From contig NZ_VKCZ01000007.1 of the NCBI RefSeq assembly GCF_009299835.1, forward strand, positions 1 to 64,000: a DNA stretch of 64,000 nt, written 5' to 3'. The notes beneath the pieces were generated by a model, which did no database searches, was not told where the DNA came from, and was given only the letters and a program-made list of their open reading frames with translations. Source of the DNA: Microlunatus speluncae. GTDB taxonomy: Bacteria > Actinomycetota > Actinomycetes > Propionibacteriales > Propionibacteriaceae. This document shows positions 9,020 through 16,836 of this stretch, piece after piece (positions within the stretch are counted from its first letter, which is position 1; the number at the start of each line of letters is the position of its first letter). The position numbers and the translations under genes are program-made.

Positions 9020-10202
9020 CGTCGTCAAGCTCGTGGCACCGCTCGCCGCCCGGCACGCCCGGCGGGCGGACTCGATGATCTTCGCCCTGAACGCCCTGAT
9101 CTTCGCCGCCTGGACGCCGCACATCCCGGCGATCAAGGACCGGCTCGGCCTGCACGAGGGGACGCTGGGGCTGGCCCTGTTGGGAGCGCCGGTCGGCGCG
9201 CTGATCGCCGTCTTCATCACCGGCCAGGCGCTGAATCGTTGGGGCAGCGTCCGGGTCATCCGCGTCACCACGGCCGGCTTCGCCGCCGCCGCGCCGCTGC
9301 TGGGACTGGCCGATTCGCTGCCGACCCTGTTCGGCGCCCTGGTGATCTTCGGCGCCCTGCAGGCGTCGATGGACGTGTCCATGAACACCCAGGCGGTCAC
9401 CATCGAGCACCGCTACGGTCGCCCGATCATGTCCAGTTTCCATGCGATCTGGGCGATCGGGGCGGCGGTCGGCGCCAGCCTCGGCTCGCTCGCACTGGTC
9501 CTCGACGTATCGCTGGCTCTGCAGCAGGCCGGTCTGGGCGTGATCGTGATCATCGGCATGATCATCCTGGGCCGCTGGCTCTACCCCGATGATCACGTGC
9601 CGGAGGCCGAGCCGGGCCGCGGCGGGGGCAGCCGGCTGAGCTGGATCAGCCCGAGGTTGATCATGATCGCCGCGATCATGTTCGCGGCCCTGCTGTGTGA
9701 AGGGGCGGCGGCGGACTGGGCGCCGCTCTATCTGCGTGATCATGTCCGGGCGCCGGAGGAGATCGCCGGTCTGGCCTACACCGCCTTCGCGCTGGCCATG
9801 TTCGTCGGCCGCGCCTTCGGCGACCGCTGGGTGGCCCGCTTCGGCGGCGCCCGGGTGGTGGCCGTCCTGGCCGCGATCGGCGGCGCCGGCCTCGGGATCG
9901 GGCTGCTAGCCGGGCAGACCGCCGTCGTGCTGGCCGGCCTCGCCCTCTACGGGCTCGGCATCGCCTGCATCGTCCCGGTCTGCCTGAGCTCCGCGGCCGC
10001 CGAGGCCGGCCGCACCGGGGCCCCCGCGGGACCGGCCCTGGCTCTGGCCGACGGCACCGGCCGGACCGGCTTCCTGCTCGGCCCGACCCTGATCGGCGGG
10101 CTGGCCCACGTCACCGCACTCCCCCTCGCCCTCGGCGTCCTGCCGATCTTCTGCATCGGCATCGTCCTCGCCTCCCGCGCCCTCCGCCCGCCCAAGCCCT
10201 GA
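9012..10202 (+). CDS. MFS transporter, sugar-permease-like
   Basis: A 396-residue polytopic membrane protein with about twelve hydrophobic segments and an Arg-rich loop after the second segment, as in the major facilitator superfamily. It resembles the YbjJ/FucP-like branch in overall look, but no substrate-defining motif can be read. The GTG at 9012 overlaps the end of the DeoR gene by eight bases, which indicates co-translation. The DeoR partner suggests import or export of a sugar or sugar derivative. Confidence 0.8.
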   Translation: MSSVVKLVAPLAARHARRADSMIFALNALIFAAWTPHIPAIKDRLGLHEGTLGLALLGAPVGALIAVFITGQALNRWGSVRVIRVTTAGFAAAAPLLGLADSLPTLFGALVIFGALQASMDVSMNTQAVTIEHRYGRPIMSSFHAIWAIGAAVGASLGSLALVLDVSLALQQAGLGVIVIIGMIILGRWLYPDDHVPEAEPGRGGGSRLSWISPRLIMIAAIMFAALLCEGAAADWAPLYLRDHVRAPEEIAGLAYTAFALAMFVGRAFGDRWVARFGGARVVAVLAAIGGAGLGIGLLAGQTAVVLAGLALYGLGIACIVPVCLSSAAAEAGRTGAPAGPALALADGTGRTGFLLGPTLIGGLAHVTALPLALGVLPIFCIGIVLASRALRPPKP

Positions 10203-10843
10203 CCTCCGCTTGACGTACGCCGCAGCAGCACCGCCCCCGACCCCGGCCAGTTGGCAGACGAAGTCCGGACTTCGCCCCACCTACTCAGCCTTCGCTCCAG
10301 CTGCAAAGGGCGCGAAGGACGAGCACGTGGTGCGAAGCGCCCCGTGGGATCGCCTATGCGGTGCTCCGCCCGGGGCGATTGCCGCCGAACCGGCTCCAAC
10401 CCGCTCGGCGGCGCAGCAGGGACAAGCCCCACGTGGGCAGGTCGCCTCCCCCACGAATTGGGGCTTCGCCCCACCTACTCGGCCTTCGCGGCGGCCGCAG
10501 AGGGGCGAAGGGCAAGAAGGTGGGGCGAAGCGCAAGGGGTGGGACCTGATGCAAGCGTTCACCGGCCGACTGGCTGCCACGGACCAGAGGCACTGCCCCG
10601 CGGTGGCGCCGGCGGACCAACTCCCCACCCCGAGGCCCGAAGTGGCAACCCTCACCCGTCAAGGCTCCGACATTCCAGCGGACCGCCCTCCCGCCACCTG
10701 CACCGACTCCGCGCCACCTGCAGAGGGCGCGAAGCGCGAGGAAGAGGGGCGAAGCGCTGTTGCGTGGGACCTTGGCCCGCCCCACCTCGCGACGCGGAAG
10801 GGGCCCCGGCTGCGCGGGCGCTGCACCGGGCCCGATGCGGGGG
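10203..10843. repeat. Noncoding cluster of three hairpin-forming repeats
   Basis: No supportable gene lies in these 640 bases, although several frames stay open. Three related units of roughly 70-90 bp occur at about 10268-10350, 10455-10546 and 10705-10772. They share CTTCGCCCCACCTACTC, GGGCGCGAAG and GGGGCGAAGCGC blocks. The middle copy has perfect 14-bp inverted arms (10463-10476 and 10518-10531, GCTTCGCCCCACCT) with a second imperfect pair inside (10481-10489/10505-10513). The region lies between convergent genes. It looks like a degenerate palindromic intergenic element that has multiplied locally. Confidence 0.7.
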
Positions 10844-11356
10844 TCAACGAGCGTTGGAGTCGTCGATCAGTTCGCGGGTGGCGTCGAGGTGGCCGGCGTG
10901 GCGGGCGTACTCCTGGAGCAGGTGGAACAGGATCCAGGCGAGGGTCGGGGGCGGCAGGCCCTCGTCCCGGGTCCGTTGCGCGACGGTGGCCAGCGGATGC
11001 TCCGCGACCAGCCGCCGGGAGCGTTCCGCCTCCTGCCAGAACTCCGCGCGTACGGTCTCGGCGGCCAGATCGTCCGGGACGGCCCAGCGACCGGCCGCCA
11101 GATCCCAGTCGCCGCGCGGCAGTTCCTCACCGACGCCGAGGAAGCACCACTGCAGCCAGCGGCGCTCGACGTACAGCAGATGGTGCAGCAGTTCCAGCAT
11201 GGACCAGCCGCTGGGCAGCACCGCGCGGCGCAGGTCGGCCTCGGTGAGGCCCTCGACCTTGTGCCACACCGTGTCCCGGTAGTGATCGAGATACTGGATC
11301 ACCAGTTCGCCCGGATCGGCGACGTCCTGCGGCGGTTCGGTCAGTTGCTCGGCCAT
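10844..11356 (-). CDS. DinB-superfamily (DUF664-like) protein
   Basis: A 170-residue four-helix-bundle protein. Histidines in HHLLYVERRW (about residue 58) and in EYARHAGHLD (about 155) match the metal-binding triad of the DinB/DUF664 superfamily, which includes mycothiol-dependent and other thiol transferases and many uncharacterised proteins. The ATG at 11356 starts just before a conserved DPGELVIQYLDHYRD segment. It is transcribed in the same direction as the SnoaL-like gene 95 bases upstream, but a 16-bp palindrome lies between them. The function is not assignable beyond family. Confidence 0.75.
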   Translation of the reverse strand: MAEQLTEPPQDVADPGELVIQYLDHYRDTVWHKVEGLTEADLRRAVLPSGWSMLELLHHLLYVERRWLQWCFLGVGEELPRGDWDLAAGRWAVPDDLAAETVRAEFWQEAERSRRLVAEHPLATVAQRTRDEGLPPPTLAWILFHLLQEYARHAGHLDATRELIDDSNAR

Positions 11357-11418
11357 GCGAACCAGCGTAGGGATCAGCCGGCGACCGCGTGCCGCCGGGC
11401 GTAGGCGTCCCGGCAGAT

Positions 11419-11434
11419 CAAGATCATGATCTTG
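11419..11434. promoter_or_regulatory. Perfect 16-bp palindrome
   Basis: CAAGATCATGATCTTG is a perfect palindrome between the SnoaL-like gene and the DinB-like gene, on the 3' side of the former. It could be a weak terminator or a protein site. It also contains two GATC tetramers, which are abundant in this window. Confidence 0.4.
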
Positions 11435-11451
11435 TCCCTTCGGGTCGGTGA

Positions 11452-11832
11452 TCAGTGATGGTCGAGCGGGAAGCCCGCGGGCGCCTGGTCCAGGAAGCTG
11501 GTGACGGCCTCGATCCGGCCATCGGCGCCGATCTTGATCACGTCGGTGCCGGCGGCGAACCGTTCGCCCTTGACCACGATCTCCCAGCTGAATCGGGCCC
11601 GATCATGGTGGGCCTCGGGCTCGGCGACCGGTCGCAGCTCGGCGCCGCCGACGTGGCTGGTGAACTGATCCCGGAAGTCGATCAGGGCGGCCGGGCCGCG
11701 CAGCACGCCGACCGGCGCCGCGTATTCGATGTCGTCGGTGAAGGTCTGCTCGGCCGGCTGTGCGGCGTTCCAGAAGCGCAGGTAGCGGCCGGTGGCCTCG
11801 CGGACGGCATCGGCGGTGAGGGTTTCGGTCAT
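11452..11832 (-). CDS. SnoaL/NTF2-like small protein
   Basis: A 126-residue protein of the NTF2 alpha+beta cone fold (pattern RYLRFWNAA, TDDIEYAAPVGVLRGPAALIDF, SWEIVVKGERFAAGTDVIKI). Members are small-molecule isomerases, hydrolases or binding proteins, and no catalytic set is obvious. The start ATG 11832 has a strong AAGGAG Shine-Dalgarno eight bases upstream. It diverges from an XRE/MmyB regulator 123 bases away. A second pair with the same organisation occurs at 42354-43554, so regulator and small protein probably function together. Confidence 0.75.
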   Translation of the reverse strand: MTETLTADAVREATGRYLRFWNAAQPAEQTFTDDIEYAAPVGVLRGPAALIDFRDQFTSHVGGAELRPVAEPEAHHDRARFSWEIVVKGERFAAGTDVIKIGADGRIEAVTSFLDQAPAGFPLDHH

Positions 11833-11955
11833 GATCGACTCCTTCGGGTTCCGGCGGCGGGTGCCGCTCGGAATCGATCTTGCGCGGGACTCGGCACCGA
11901 ATCGATGACCCGCGACGTCATTGCGCAGCGGCAGCGGGCCGGGCAACCTGTCGGC

Positions 11956-12741
11956 ATGACGGTGAGTACGGACTCGGTCGGCACCCTGGTGCGCCGCTGG
12001 CGGGAACGCCGACGTCGATCACAGCTGGACGTGTCGATCGCCGCCGACCTGTCCACCCGGCATCTGAGCTACATCGAGACCGGACGGTCGACGCCCAGCC
12101 GGGCGATGATCGAGCGCCTGTGCGAGGAGCTGGAGGTGCCGTTGCGCGACCGCAACGTGTTCCATCTGGCCGCCGGCTTTGCGCCGCCGCATGCCGAGCG
12201 AGCGTTCGAGGACCTGGGCCAGGCCCGGGCCGCGGTGCGGGCGGTGCTCGCCGGCCACGAGCCGAATCCGGCGTTGGCGATCAACGTCCGCTGGGAACTG
12301 CTGGACGCCAACCGGGCGATGCGCGCGTTCCTCGGTGATCTTCCCGATCACCTGACCGGGCCGCCGCTGAACGTACTCCGGGCGACGCTGCATCCCGACG
12401 GGCTGGCGCCGCGGATCCGCAACCTGCCGCAGTGGCATCGGCAGGTGCTGCGCCGGGTCCGCCGGCAGCTCGAGCGGACCGCCGCTCCCGCCCTGGTCGA
12501 GCTGTACGAGGAGCTGGCCGGCTATCCGGTCCCGGCCGAGGCCACACCGACCGAGCCGGACAACGACCTGGTGCTGCCGATGCGGCTGACCACCGACCAC
12601 GGCGAGCTGGCCCTGCTCTACGCGACCACCGTGTTCGGCTCGCCGCGCGACGTCACGCTGGACGAGATCGCCATCGAGACCTTCTTTCCGGCCGATCCGG
12701 CGACCGCCGAGCTGCTCCGCCGACTCGCCACCGCCGGCTGA
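11956..12741 (+). CDS. XRE-family regulator with MmyB-like ligand domain
   Basis: A 261-residue regulator. Residues 1-70 form an HTH_XRE domain (RRRRSQLDVSIAADLSTRHLSYIE). Residues about 95-255 form the PAS-like MmyB ligand-binding domain with the characteristic NVLRATLHPDGLAPRIRNL segment and a C-terminal FGSPRDVTLDEIAIETFFPAD strand. These actinobacterial proteins usually control the divergent neighbour. Here that is the SnoaL-like gene. The start could be ATG 11956 or GTG 11962, and no good ribosome site is seen, so the message may be leaderless. A hairpin follows the stop. Confidence 0.85.
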   Translation: MTVSTDSVGTLVRRWRERRRRSQLDVSIAADLSTRHLSYIETGRSTPSRAMIERLCEELEVPLRDRNVFHLAAGFAPPHAERAFEDLGQARAAVRAVLAGHEPNPALAINVRWELLDANRAMRAFLGDLPDHLTGPPLNVLRATLHPDGLAPRIRNLPQWHRQVLRRVRRQLERTAAPALVELYEELAGYPVPAEATPTEPDNDLVLPMRLTTDHGELALLYATTVFGSPRDVTLDEIAIETFFPADPATAELLRRLATAG

Positions 12742-12742
12742 T

Positions 12743-12780
12743 CACCGGCGGTCGCGATGATCATGATCGATCCGCCGGTG
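12743..12780 (+). terminator. Hairpin after XRE gene
   Basis: Perfect 9-bp arms CACCGGCGG (12743-12751) and CCGCCGGTG (12772-12780) with a 20-base loop begin one base after the XRE stop. There is no T-run. It is a terminator-like structure typical of high-GC actinobacteria. Confidence 0.5.
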
Positions 12781-12811
12781 GACGATCAGGGTGATCGGCG
12801 AGAATGGCGGC

Positions 12812-13393
12812 ATGTCCGAACCCGTCGTCCAGCACGGCATCAAGATCGCCGGCGAGAATCCGATGATCGTGCTCTATCCGCCCGAGGGCGAGGAGATGGT
12901 GGCGCTGGTCAGTGTGTGGACCGCGACGTACTCCCCGGTCGGCACCGGCCGCGCACTGCTGATCTGGCTGGATCCGGAGCAGTCCGGGCTCGGCGACGCG
13001 GCGCCGGTCGGGATCTACACCGACAACGCCGAACTGGCCGACTATGTCTGGGAGCACTTCTATCGCGACTACGACCCGATCCGCGGCAAGGGGATCGAGA
13101 CCGGTCCGCCGGTGCCGGCGCACTTCACCGAGGTCTCCGGCGGCGACCAGTTCCACCGGATCACCTGCGTCGCCGGCGGGCGGGTGATCGAGCTGGAGTG
13201 GCGCGACCTGATGGACCCGATCCAGGTCACGACCCACCCCACCGGCTTCGAGTGCTCGGTGGTCGCCCGCCCCTGCGGCACGGCCGAGATCCGCGTCGAC
13301 GGAGCCCTGGCCCGCGGCGAGGTCCGGCACCCGATCGGCTGGTTCGGCAGCTCCGCGATCCTCGCGTTCGCCGAGACCTGGCGCGAACTCTGA
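12812..13393 (+). CDS. Conserved hypothetical protein
   Basis: A 193-residue soluble protein that I do not recognise. It has no signal peptide or membrane segment, is acidic, and is rich in beta-type patterns (VALVSVWTATYSPVG, GRALLIWLDPEQ, GRVIELEWRDLMDP). Two residues groups, HFYRDYDP and HPIGWFGS, look conserved-protein-like but no motif is known to me. ATG 12812 is chosen over an in-frame GTG at 12791 because the extra residues look non-coding. It stands alone between a hairpin and the tandem array at 13412, and its 3' end faces the molybdate operon. Confidence 0.6.
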   Translation: MSEPVVQHGIKIAGENPMIVLYPPEGEEMVALVSVWTATYSPVGTGRALLIWLDPEQSGLGDAAPVGIYTDNAELADYVWEHFYRDYDPIRGKGIETGPPVPAHFTEVSGGDQFHRITCVAGGRVIELEWRDLMDPIQVTTHPTGFECSVVARPCGTAEIRVDGALARGEVRHPIGWFGSSAILAFAETWREL

Positions 13394-13685
13394 CCCCAGC
13401 CACCTGGTCCGTTTCTCTACCTGTGTCGACTTCCGCACCGGCCCGCCCCGGCCACGTGGGCCATTTCTCTACCTGTGTCGACTTCCGACCCGGCCCGCCG
13501 CAGCCACGTGGGCCATTTCTCTACCTGTGTCGACTTCCGCCGCACCCCGACCCGGCCCGACCACCTGGTCCGTTTCTCTACCTGTGTCGACTTCCGCCCC
13601 GGCCCGCCCCAGCCACGTGGGCCATTTCTCCACCTGTGTCGACTTCCGCACCGGACCCGACGCCGGCACGATCCCTCGCCAGAGC
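13394..13685. repeat. Noncoding tandem array, five units of about 52 bp
   Basis: Five copies of TTTCTCTACCTGTGTCGAC begin at 13412, 13464, 13516, 13573 and 13625 (spacing 52, 52, 57, 52; the last copy has one base change). They are separated by GC-rich spacers with a CCACGTGG palindrome. The array fills the gap between two convergent genes. The reverse complement of the core matches the core of the array at 95-340 in 18 of 21 positions, so the two are one repeat family in opposite orientation. Confidence 0.85.
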
Positions 13686-14774
13686 TCAGCCGCGCGGGTA
13701 GGCGGTGATGGCCGACGCCTTGACGCCGGCCCAGACTCCGGAGCCGGGTTCCAGAGCCAACTCGGCGACGGCGGCGGGGGTGATCTCGGCCAGGACGACG
13801 CTGCCGGGGCCGGGTACGTCGGCGATCTCGACCCGGACCTGGTCGCCGTGCGGCTCGAGGCCCGCGACGGTGCCGTACCAGAGATTGCGCGGAGTCCCGG
13901 TCGGCCGGTCCAGGAACAGCGACACCGCCGACGGCGGGAAGGCCAGCTGCACCGGGCCCTGGCCGGGATGGGCGAGCCGGACCTCCCCCGCCGGATCAAG
14001 CGACACCACGGTCCCGTCGGCGGTGCCGGTCAGCAGATTGAGCCCGACCAGCCGCGCCACGTAGTCGGTCGCCGGATGCCGGGCGATCTCCGCGGGCGTT
14101 CCGGTCTGCACCACGGCGCCGGCCTCGATCACCACGACCCGGTCCGAGAGTACGGCGGCGTCGACCGGATCGTGGGTGACCAGAACCGTCACCCCGGCGA
14201 AGTCGGCCAGCCGGCGGCGGAGCAGCCCGCGCACCTCGAGGCGGGTCCGCGCGTCGAGCGCGGCCAGCGGCTCGTCCAGCAACAACAGCTCCGGCTCGAC
14301 CGCGAGCGCCCGGGCCAGCGCGACCCGTTGTGCCTGACCGCCGGAGAGGCGGCGCGGCCGGGCCTGCGCCTGGTCGGCGAGCCCGACCGACTCCAGTAGA
14401 GCGGCGGCGGCAGCACGGGCGTCCGGCTTCGAGCGCCCCCGGCAGCGCGGCCCGAACGCGACGTTGTCCAGCGCGGACAGGTGCGGGAACAGCAGGTAGT
14501 CCTGAAAGACCACCCCGATCGGCCGGCGATGAGCGGGCAGGTGCAGCCGCCCGCCGCCGGGCGGCTCACCGGCCAGCAGCCGACCGCCGAGCTCGATCCG
14601 GCCGTCGTCCAGCAGCACCAGCCCGGCGAGGGCCCGCAGGGCGGTGGACTTCCCGGCCCCGTTCGGGCCGAGCAGCGCGACCACCTCGCCCGGCTCGGCG
14701 GCGAGCTCGAGGTCCAGCCGGAAGGTGCCGCGACTGACCCGCAGCTCGGCGGTCAGGCCGGCCGGGCTCACCAC
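13686..14774 (-). CDS. modC: Molybdate ABC transporter ATP-binding protein
   Basis: A 362-residue ABC ATPase that powers molybdate import. Walker A (GPNGAGKST, about residue 37), Q-loop (VFQDYLLFPH), signature LSGGQAQRVALARAL, Walker B LLLLDEPLAALD and the switch His (VTHDP) are all present. The C-terminal 90 residues form a Mop/TOBE-like domain, as in ModC. Two tandem GTG codons (14774 and 14771) can start it; the second overlaps the modB stop as GTGA. It is the last gene of a four-gene operon in which every junction overlaps. Confidence 0.9.
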   Translation of the reverse strand: MVSPAGLTAELRVSRGTFRLDLELAAEPGEVVALLGPNGAGKSTALRALAGLVLLDDGRIELGGRLLAGEPPGGGRLHLPAHRRPIGVVFQDYLLFPHLSALDNVAFGPRCRGRSKPDARAAAAALLESVGLADQAQARPRRLSGGQAQRVALARALAVEPELLLLDEPLAALDARTRLEVRGLLRRRLADFAGVTVLVTHDPVDAAVLSDRVVVIEAGAVVQTGTPAEIARHPATDYVARLVGLNLLTGTADGTVVSLDPAGEVRLAHPGQGPVQLAFPPSAVSLFLDRPTGTPRNLWYGTVAGLEPHGDQVRVEIADVPGPGSVVLAEITPAAVAELALEPGSGVWAGVKASAITAYPRG

Positions 14775-15589
14775 CGGGCCACCCAGCGGCCGCGGAGCAG
14801 CACCAGCACCGCGACCGAGACGGCCAGCAACAGCACCGACAGCAGCAGCGCGGCGTCCGGGTCGGTGGTCAGCGCCAGATAGACGGCGATCGGCATGGTC
14901 TGGGTGACGCCGGGCAGGTTGCCGGCGAAGGTGATGGTCGCGCCGAACTCGCCCAGCGCCCGGGCCCAGGCCAGCACCGCGCCGGCCGCGATGCCCGGCC
15001 CGATCAGCGGCAGGGTGACCCGGCGGAACACGGTCAGCGGCGTCGCCCCCAGGGTCGCGGCCGCCTCCTCGTAGCGGCGGTCGGCCGCCCGCAACGAGCC
15101 CTCCACCGACAAGATCAGGTACGGCAGCGCGACGAACACCTGGGCCAGCACCACCGCGTACGGCGTGAACGGGAAGGCGAATCCGGTCAGCTGATAGAGC
15201 GGCTGACCGAGCAGCCCGGACCGGCCCAGCACGGTGAACAGGGCCACCCCGCCGACCACCGGCGGCAGCACCAACGGCACCGTGATCAACGCCCTGATCA
15301 CCCCGGCGCCGGGCAGCCCGGGTCGGGCCAGCAGCCAGGCGGCCGGCACCCCCAGCAGGACCACGATCACCGTCGCTGCCGTGGCGGTGATCATGGACAA
15401 CCGCAGGGCGGCCAAGGCGTCCGGGGCGGCCAGCAACTCGGGCGCACGGGCCCACGGCGCCTTGATCACCAGACCGACCAGCGGCAAGATCAACACCAGT
15501 AGCGCGACGACCGCCGGCAGCCCGATCAGGACGGGGATGCGCGCCCGGGCACCGGTGTCGGTCCGCCCGGGATCACGACGGCGAGGCAA
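14768..15589 (-). CDS. modB: Molybdate ABC transporter permease
   Basis: A 273-residue inner-membrane permease with about six hydrophobic helices. The EAA loop, which contacts ModC, reads YEEAAATLGATPLTVFRRVTLPL. The segment RALGEFGATITFAGN is characteristic of ModB. The only plausible start is TTG 15589, which overlaps the end of modA by 17 bases. It imports molybdate with ModA and ModC. Confidence 0.9.
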   Translation of the reverse strand: MPRRRDPGRTDTGARARIPVLIGLPAVVALLVLILPLVGLVIKAPWARAPELLAAPDALAALRLSMITATAATVIVVLLGVPAAWLLARPGLPGAGVIRALITVPLVLPPVVGGVALFTVLGRSGLLGQPLYQLTGFAFPFTPYAVVLAQVFVALPYLILSVEGSLRAADRRYEEAAATLGATPLTVFRRVTLPLIGPGIAAGAVLAWARALGEFGATITFAGNLPGVTQTMPIAVYLALTTDPDAALLLSVLLLAVSVAVLVLLRGRWVARW

Positions 15590-16406
15590 ACCCGGCCTTG
15601 GTCAGCACGGTCTGGCCGGCCGGGCCGTGGACGTAGTCGACGAAGGCCGCGGCGAGGTCGGGGTTCTTCGCCTCGGTCAGGGCCGTGATCGGGTAGACGT
15701 TGACGGCCGAGCCGGCCTCCGGAAACTGGATGCCCTGGACGGCGTCGCCGGCGGCGATCACGTCGGTCCGATAGACCAGCGCGGCATCGACCTCACCGAG
15801 CCGGACCTTCTGCAGGGCGGTCTTGACGTCGGCTTCGAGGGTGTCCGGCTTCGCGTCGATCCCGGCCGTCTGGAACACCTTCTCGGCGGCCGATCCGCAC
15901 GGCACCTCCGGCGCGCACAGCGCAATCCGCAATGCCTCGTCGGCGAAGTCGGCCAGACCGGTGATCTTGGCCGAGTTACCCGGCGGCACGGCGATCTCCA
16001 GGGTGTTGGTGACGAACGGCTGCGGGGCGACGGCCTGGCCGGCATCGGAGACGATCTTCATCGTCGATTCGTTGGCGGCGGCGAACACGTCGACCGGTGC
16101 CCCGGCGGTGACCTGGGCGGCGAGGGTGGCGCTGGAGCCGAAGCTGAACGTGATCTTGGTGCCCGGGTTGGCGGCCTCGAAGTCGTGACCGATCGCGGTG
16201 AAGGACTCGGTCAGCGATGCCGCCGCGAGCACGGTGATCTCCCCCGTTGGCACCACGCCCGGCCCGCTCGGTGCGCCCGAGCTGCCTGGCGCGCCGGAGC
16301 TGTCCGGGCCGACCGCGTTGCCCGGGCCGGTAGGCGCGCCGGAGCAGCCGGCGACGAACAAGATCAGCAGCAGCGAGACCAGGGTGGGACGAATGGATCC
16401 GATCAT
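15573..16406 (-). CDS. modA: Molybdate-binding lipoprotein
   Basis: A 277-residue periplasmic-type binding protein, membrane-anchored. The N-terminus has a lipobox (LFVAGC) followed by a Gly/Pro/Ser linker. The mature part shows ModA motifs: TVLAAASLTESF, FGSSATLAAQVTAGAPVDVFAAA (ligand serines), ALCAPEVPCG and AALVYRTD. It captures molybdate or tungstate for ModBC. ATG 16406 overlaps the stop of the upstream regulator gene (ATGA), and this start gives the signal peptide directly. Confidence 0.9.
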   Translation of the reverse strand: MIGSIRPTLVSLLLILFVAGCSGAPTGPGNAVGPDSSGAPGSSGAPSGPGVVPTGEITVLAAASLTESFTAIGHDFEAANPGTKITFSFGSSATLAAQVTAGAPVDVFAAANESTMKIVSDAGQAVAPQPFVTNTLEIAVPPGNSAKITGLADFADEALRIALCAPEVPCGSAAEKVFQTAGIDAKPDTLEADVKTALQKVRLGEVDAALVYRTDVIAAGDAVQGIQFPEAGSAVNVYPITALTEAKNPDLAAAFVDYVHGPAGQTVLTKAGFASPS

Positions 16407-16810
16407 GGCTTCGGCACCTCCACGACGACGTTGGTGGCCTTGATCGACGCGGTCGCCAGCACGCCGGGCTCGAGTTCGAGTTCCCCGGCCGCCTCGGCCG
16501 ACATCAGCGACACCACCCGGAACGGGCCGCACTGGAGGTCGACCTGGGCCATCACCCCGTCCTTGATCACCTTCGTCACCAGGCCGGTGAAACGGTTCCG
16601 GGCGCTCTCGGCGACCGATGCGCCGAGCTCGACCGTGGTCGCGAGCTGCTGGGCCAGTGCCGCCAGCTCGGCGCCGTCGATCATGGCCGGCCCGGGCCCC
16701 GGCACCGTGGTCAGCCGGCCGGTGTCGATCCAGCGCCGTACCGTGTCGTCGCTGACACCGAGCAGGGCTGCCGCCTGAGAAATCCGATAATGCCGCACAT
16801 CAGGCAGCAT
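16403..16810 (-). CDS. ModE-like regulator: HTH plus molybdate-binding TOBE domain
   Basis: A 135-residue protein. Residues 8-32 are a MerR/excisionase-type helix-turn-helix (AALLGVSDDTVRRWID). Residues about 68-135 are a Mop/TOBE domain (RNRFTGLVTKVIKDGVMAQV... LATASIKATNVVVEV), which binds molybdate. In actinobacteria such short HTH-Mop proteins are found at the head of mod operons. It is the first gene of modE-like-modA-modB-modC, with overlaps of 4, 17 and 4-7 bases. A perfect inverted repeat directly before its ATG is a candidate operator, so molybdate-dependent autoregulation is likely. Confidence 0.85.
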   Translation of the reverse strand: MLPDVRHYRISQAAALLGVSDDTVRRWIDTGRLTTVPGPGPAMIDGAELAALAQQLATTVELGASVAESARNRFTGLVTKVIKDGVMAQVDLQCGPFRVVSLMSAEAAGELELEPGVLATASIKATNVVVEVPKP

Positions 16811-16811
16811 A

Positions 16812-16829
16812 ACTCCGCGATTGCGGAGT
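16812..16829. promoter_or_regulatory. Inverted repeat before mod operon
   Basis: ACTCCGC-GATT-GCGGAGT is a perfect 7-bp dyad. It lies one base upstream of the ModE-like ATG (16810) and eight bases downstream of the mgtC-like stop (16837). It is a candidate operator for the ModE-like protein. It could alternatively be a small terminator for the upstream gene. Confidence 0.6.
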
Positions 16830-16836
16830 GTTGCCC

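Noticed and set aside
10210..11282. Plus-strand proteins of about 340 residues across 10210-11282
   Set aside because: The frames run through the hairpin repeats and then antisense to the DinB-like gene; there is no ribosome site or domain.
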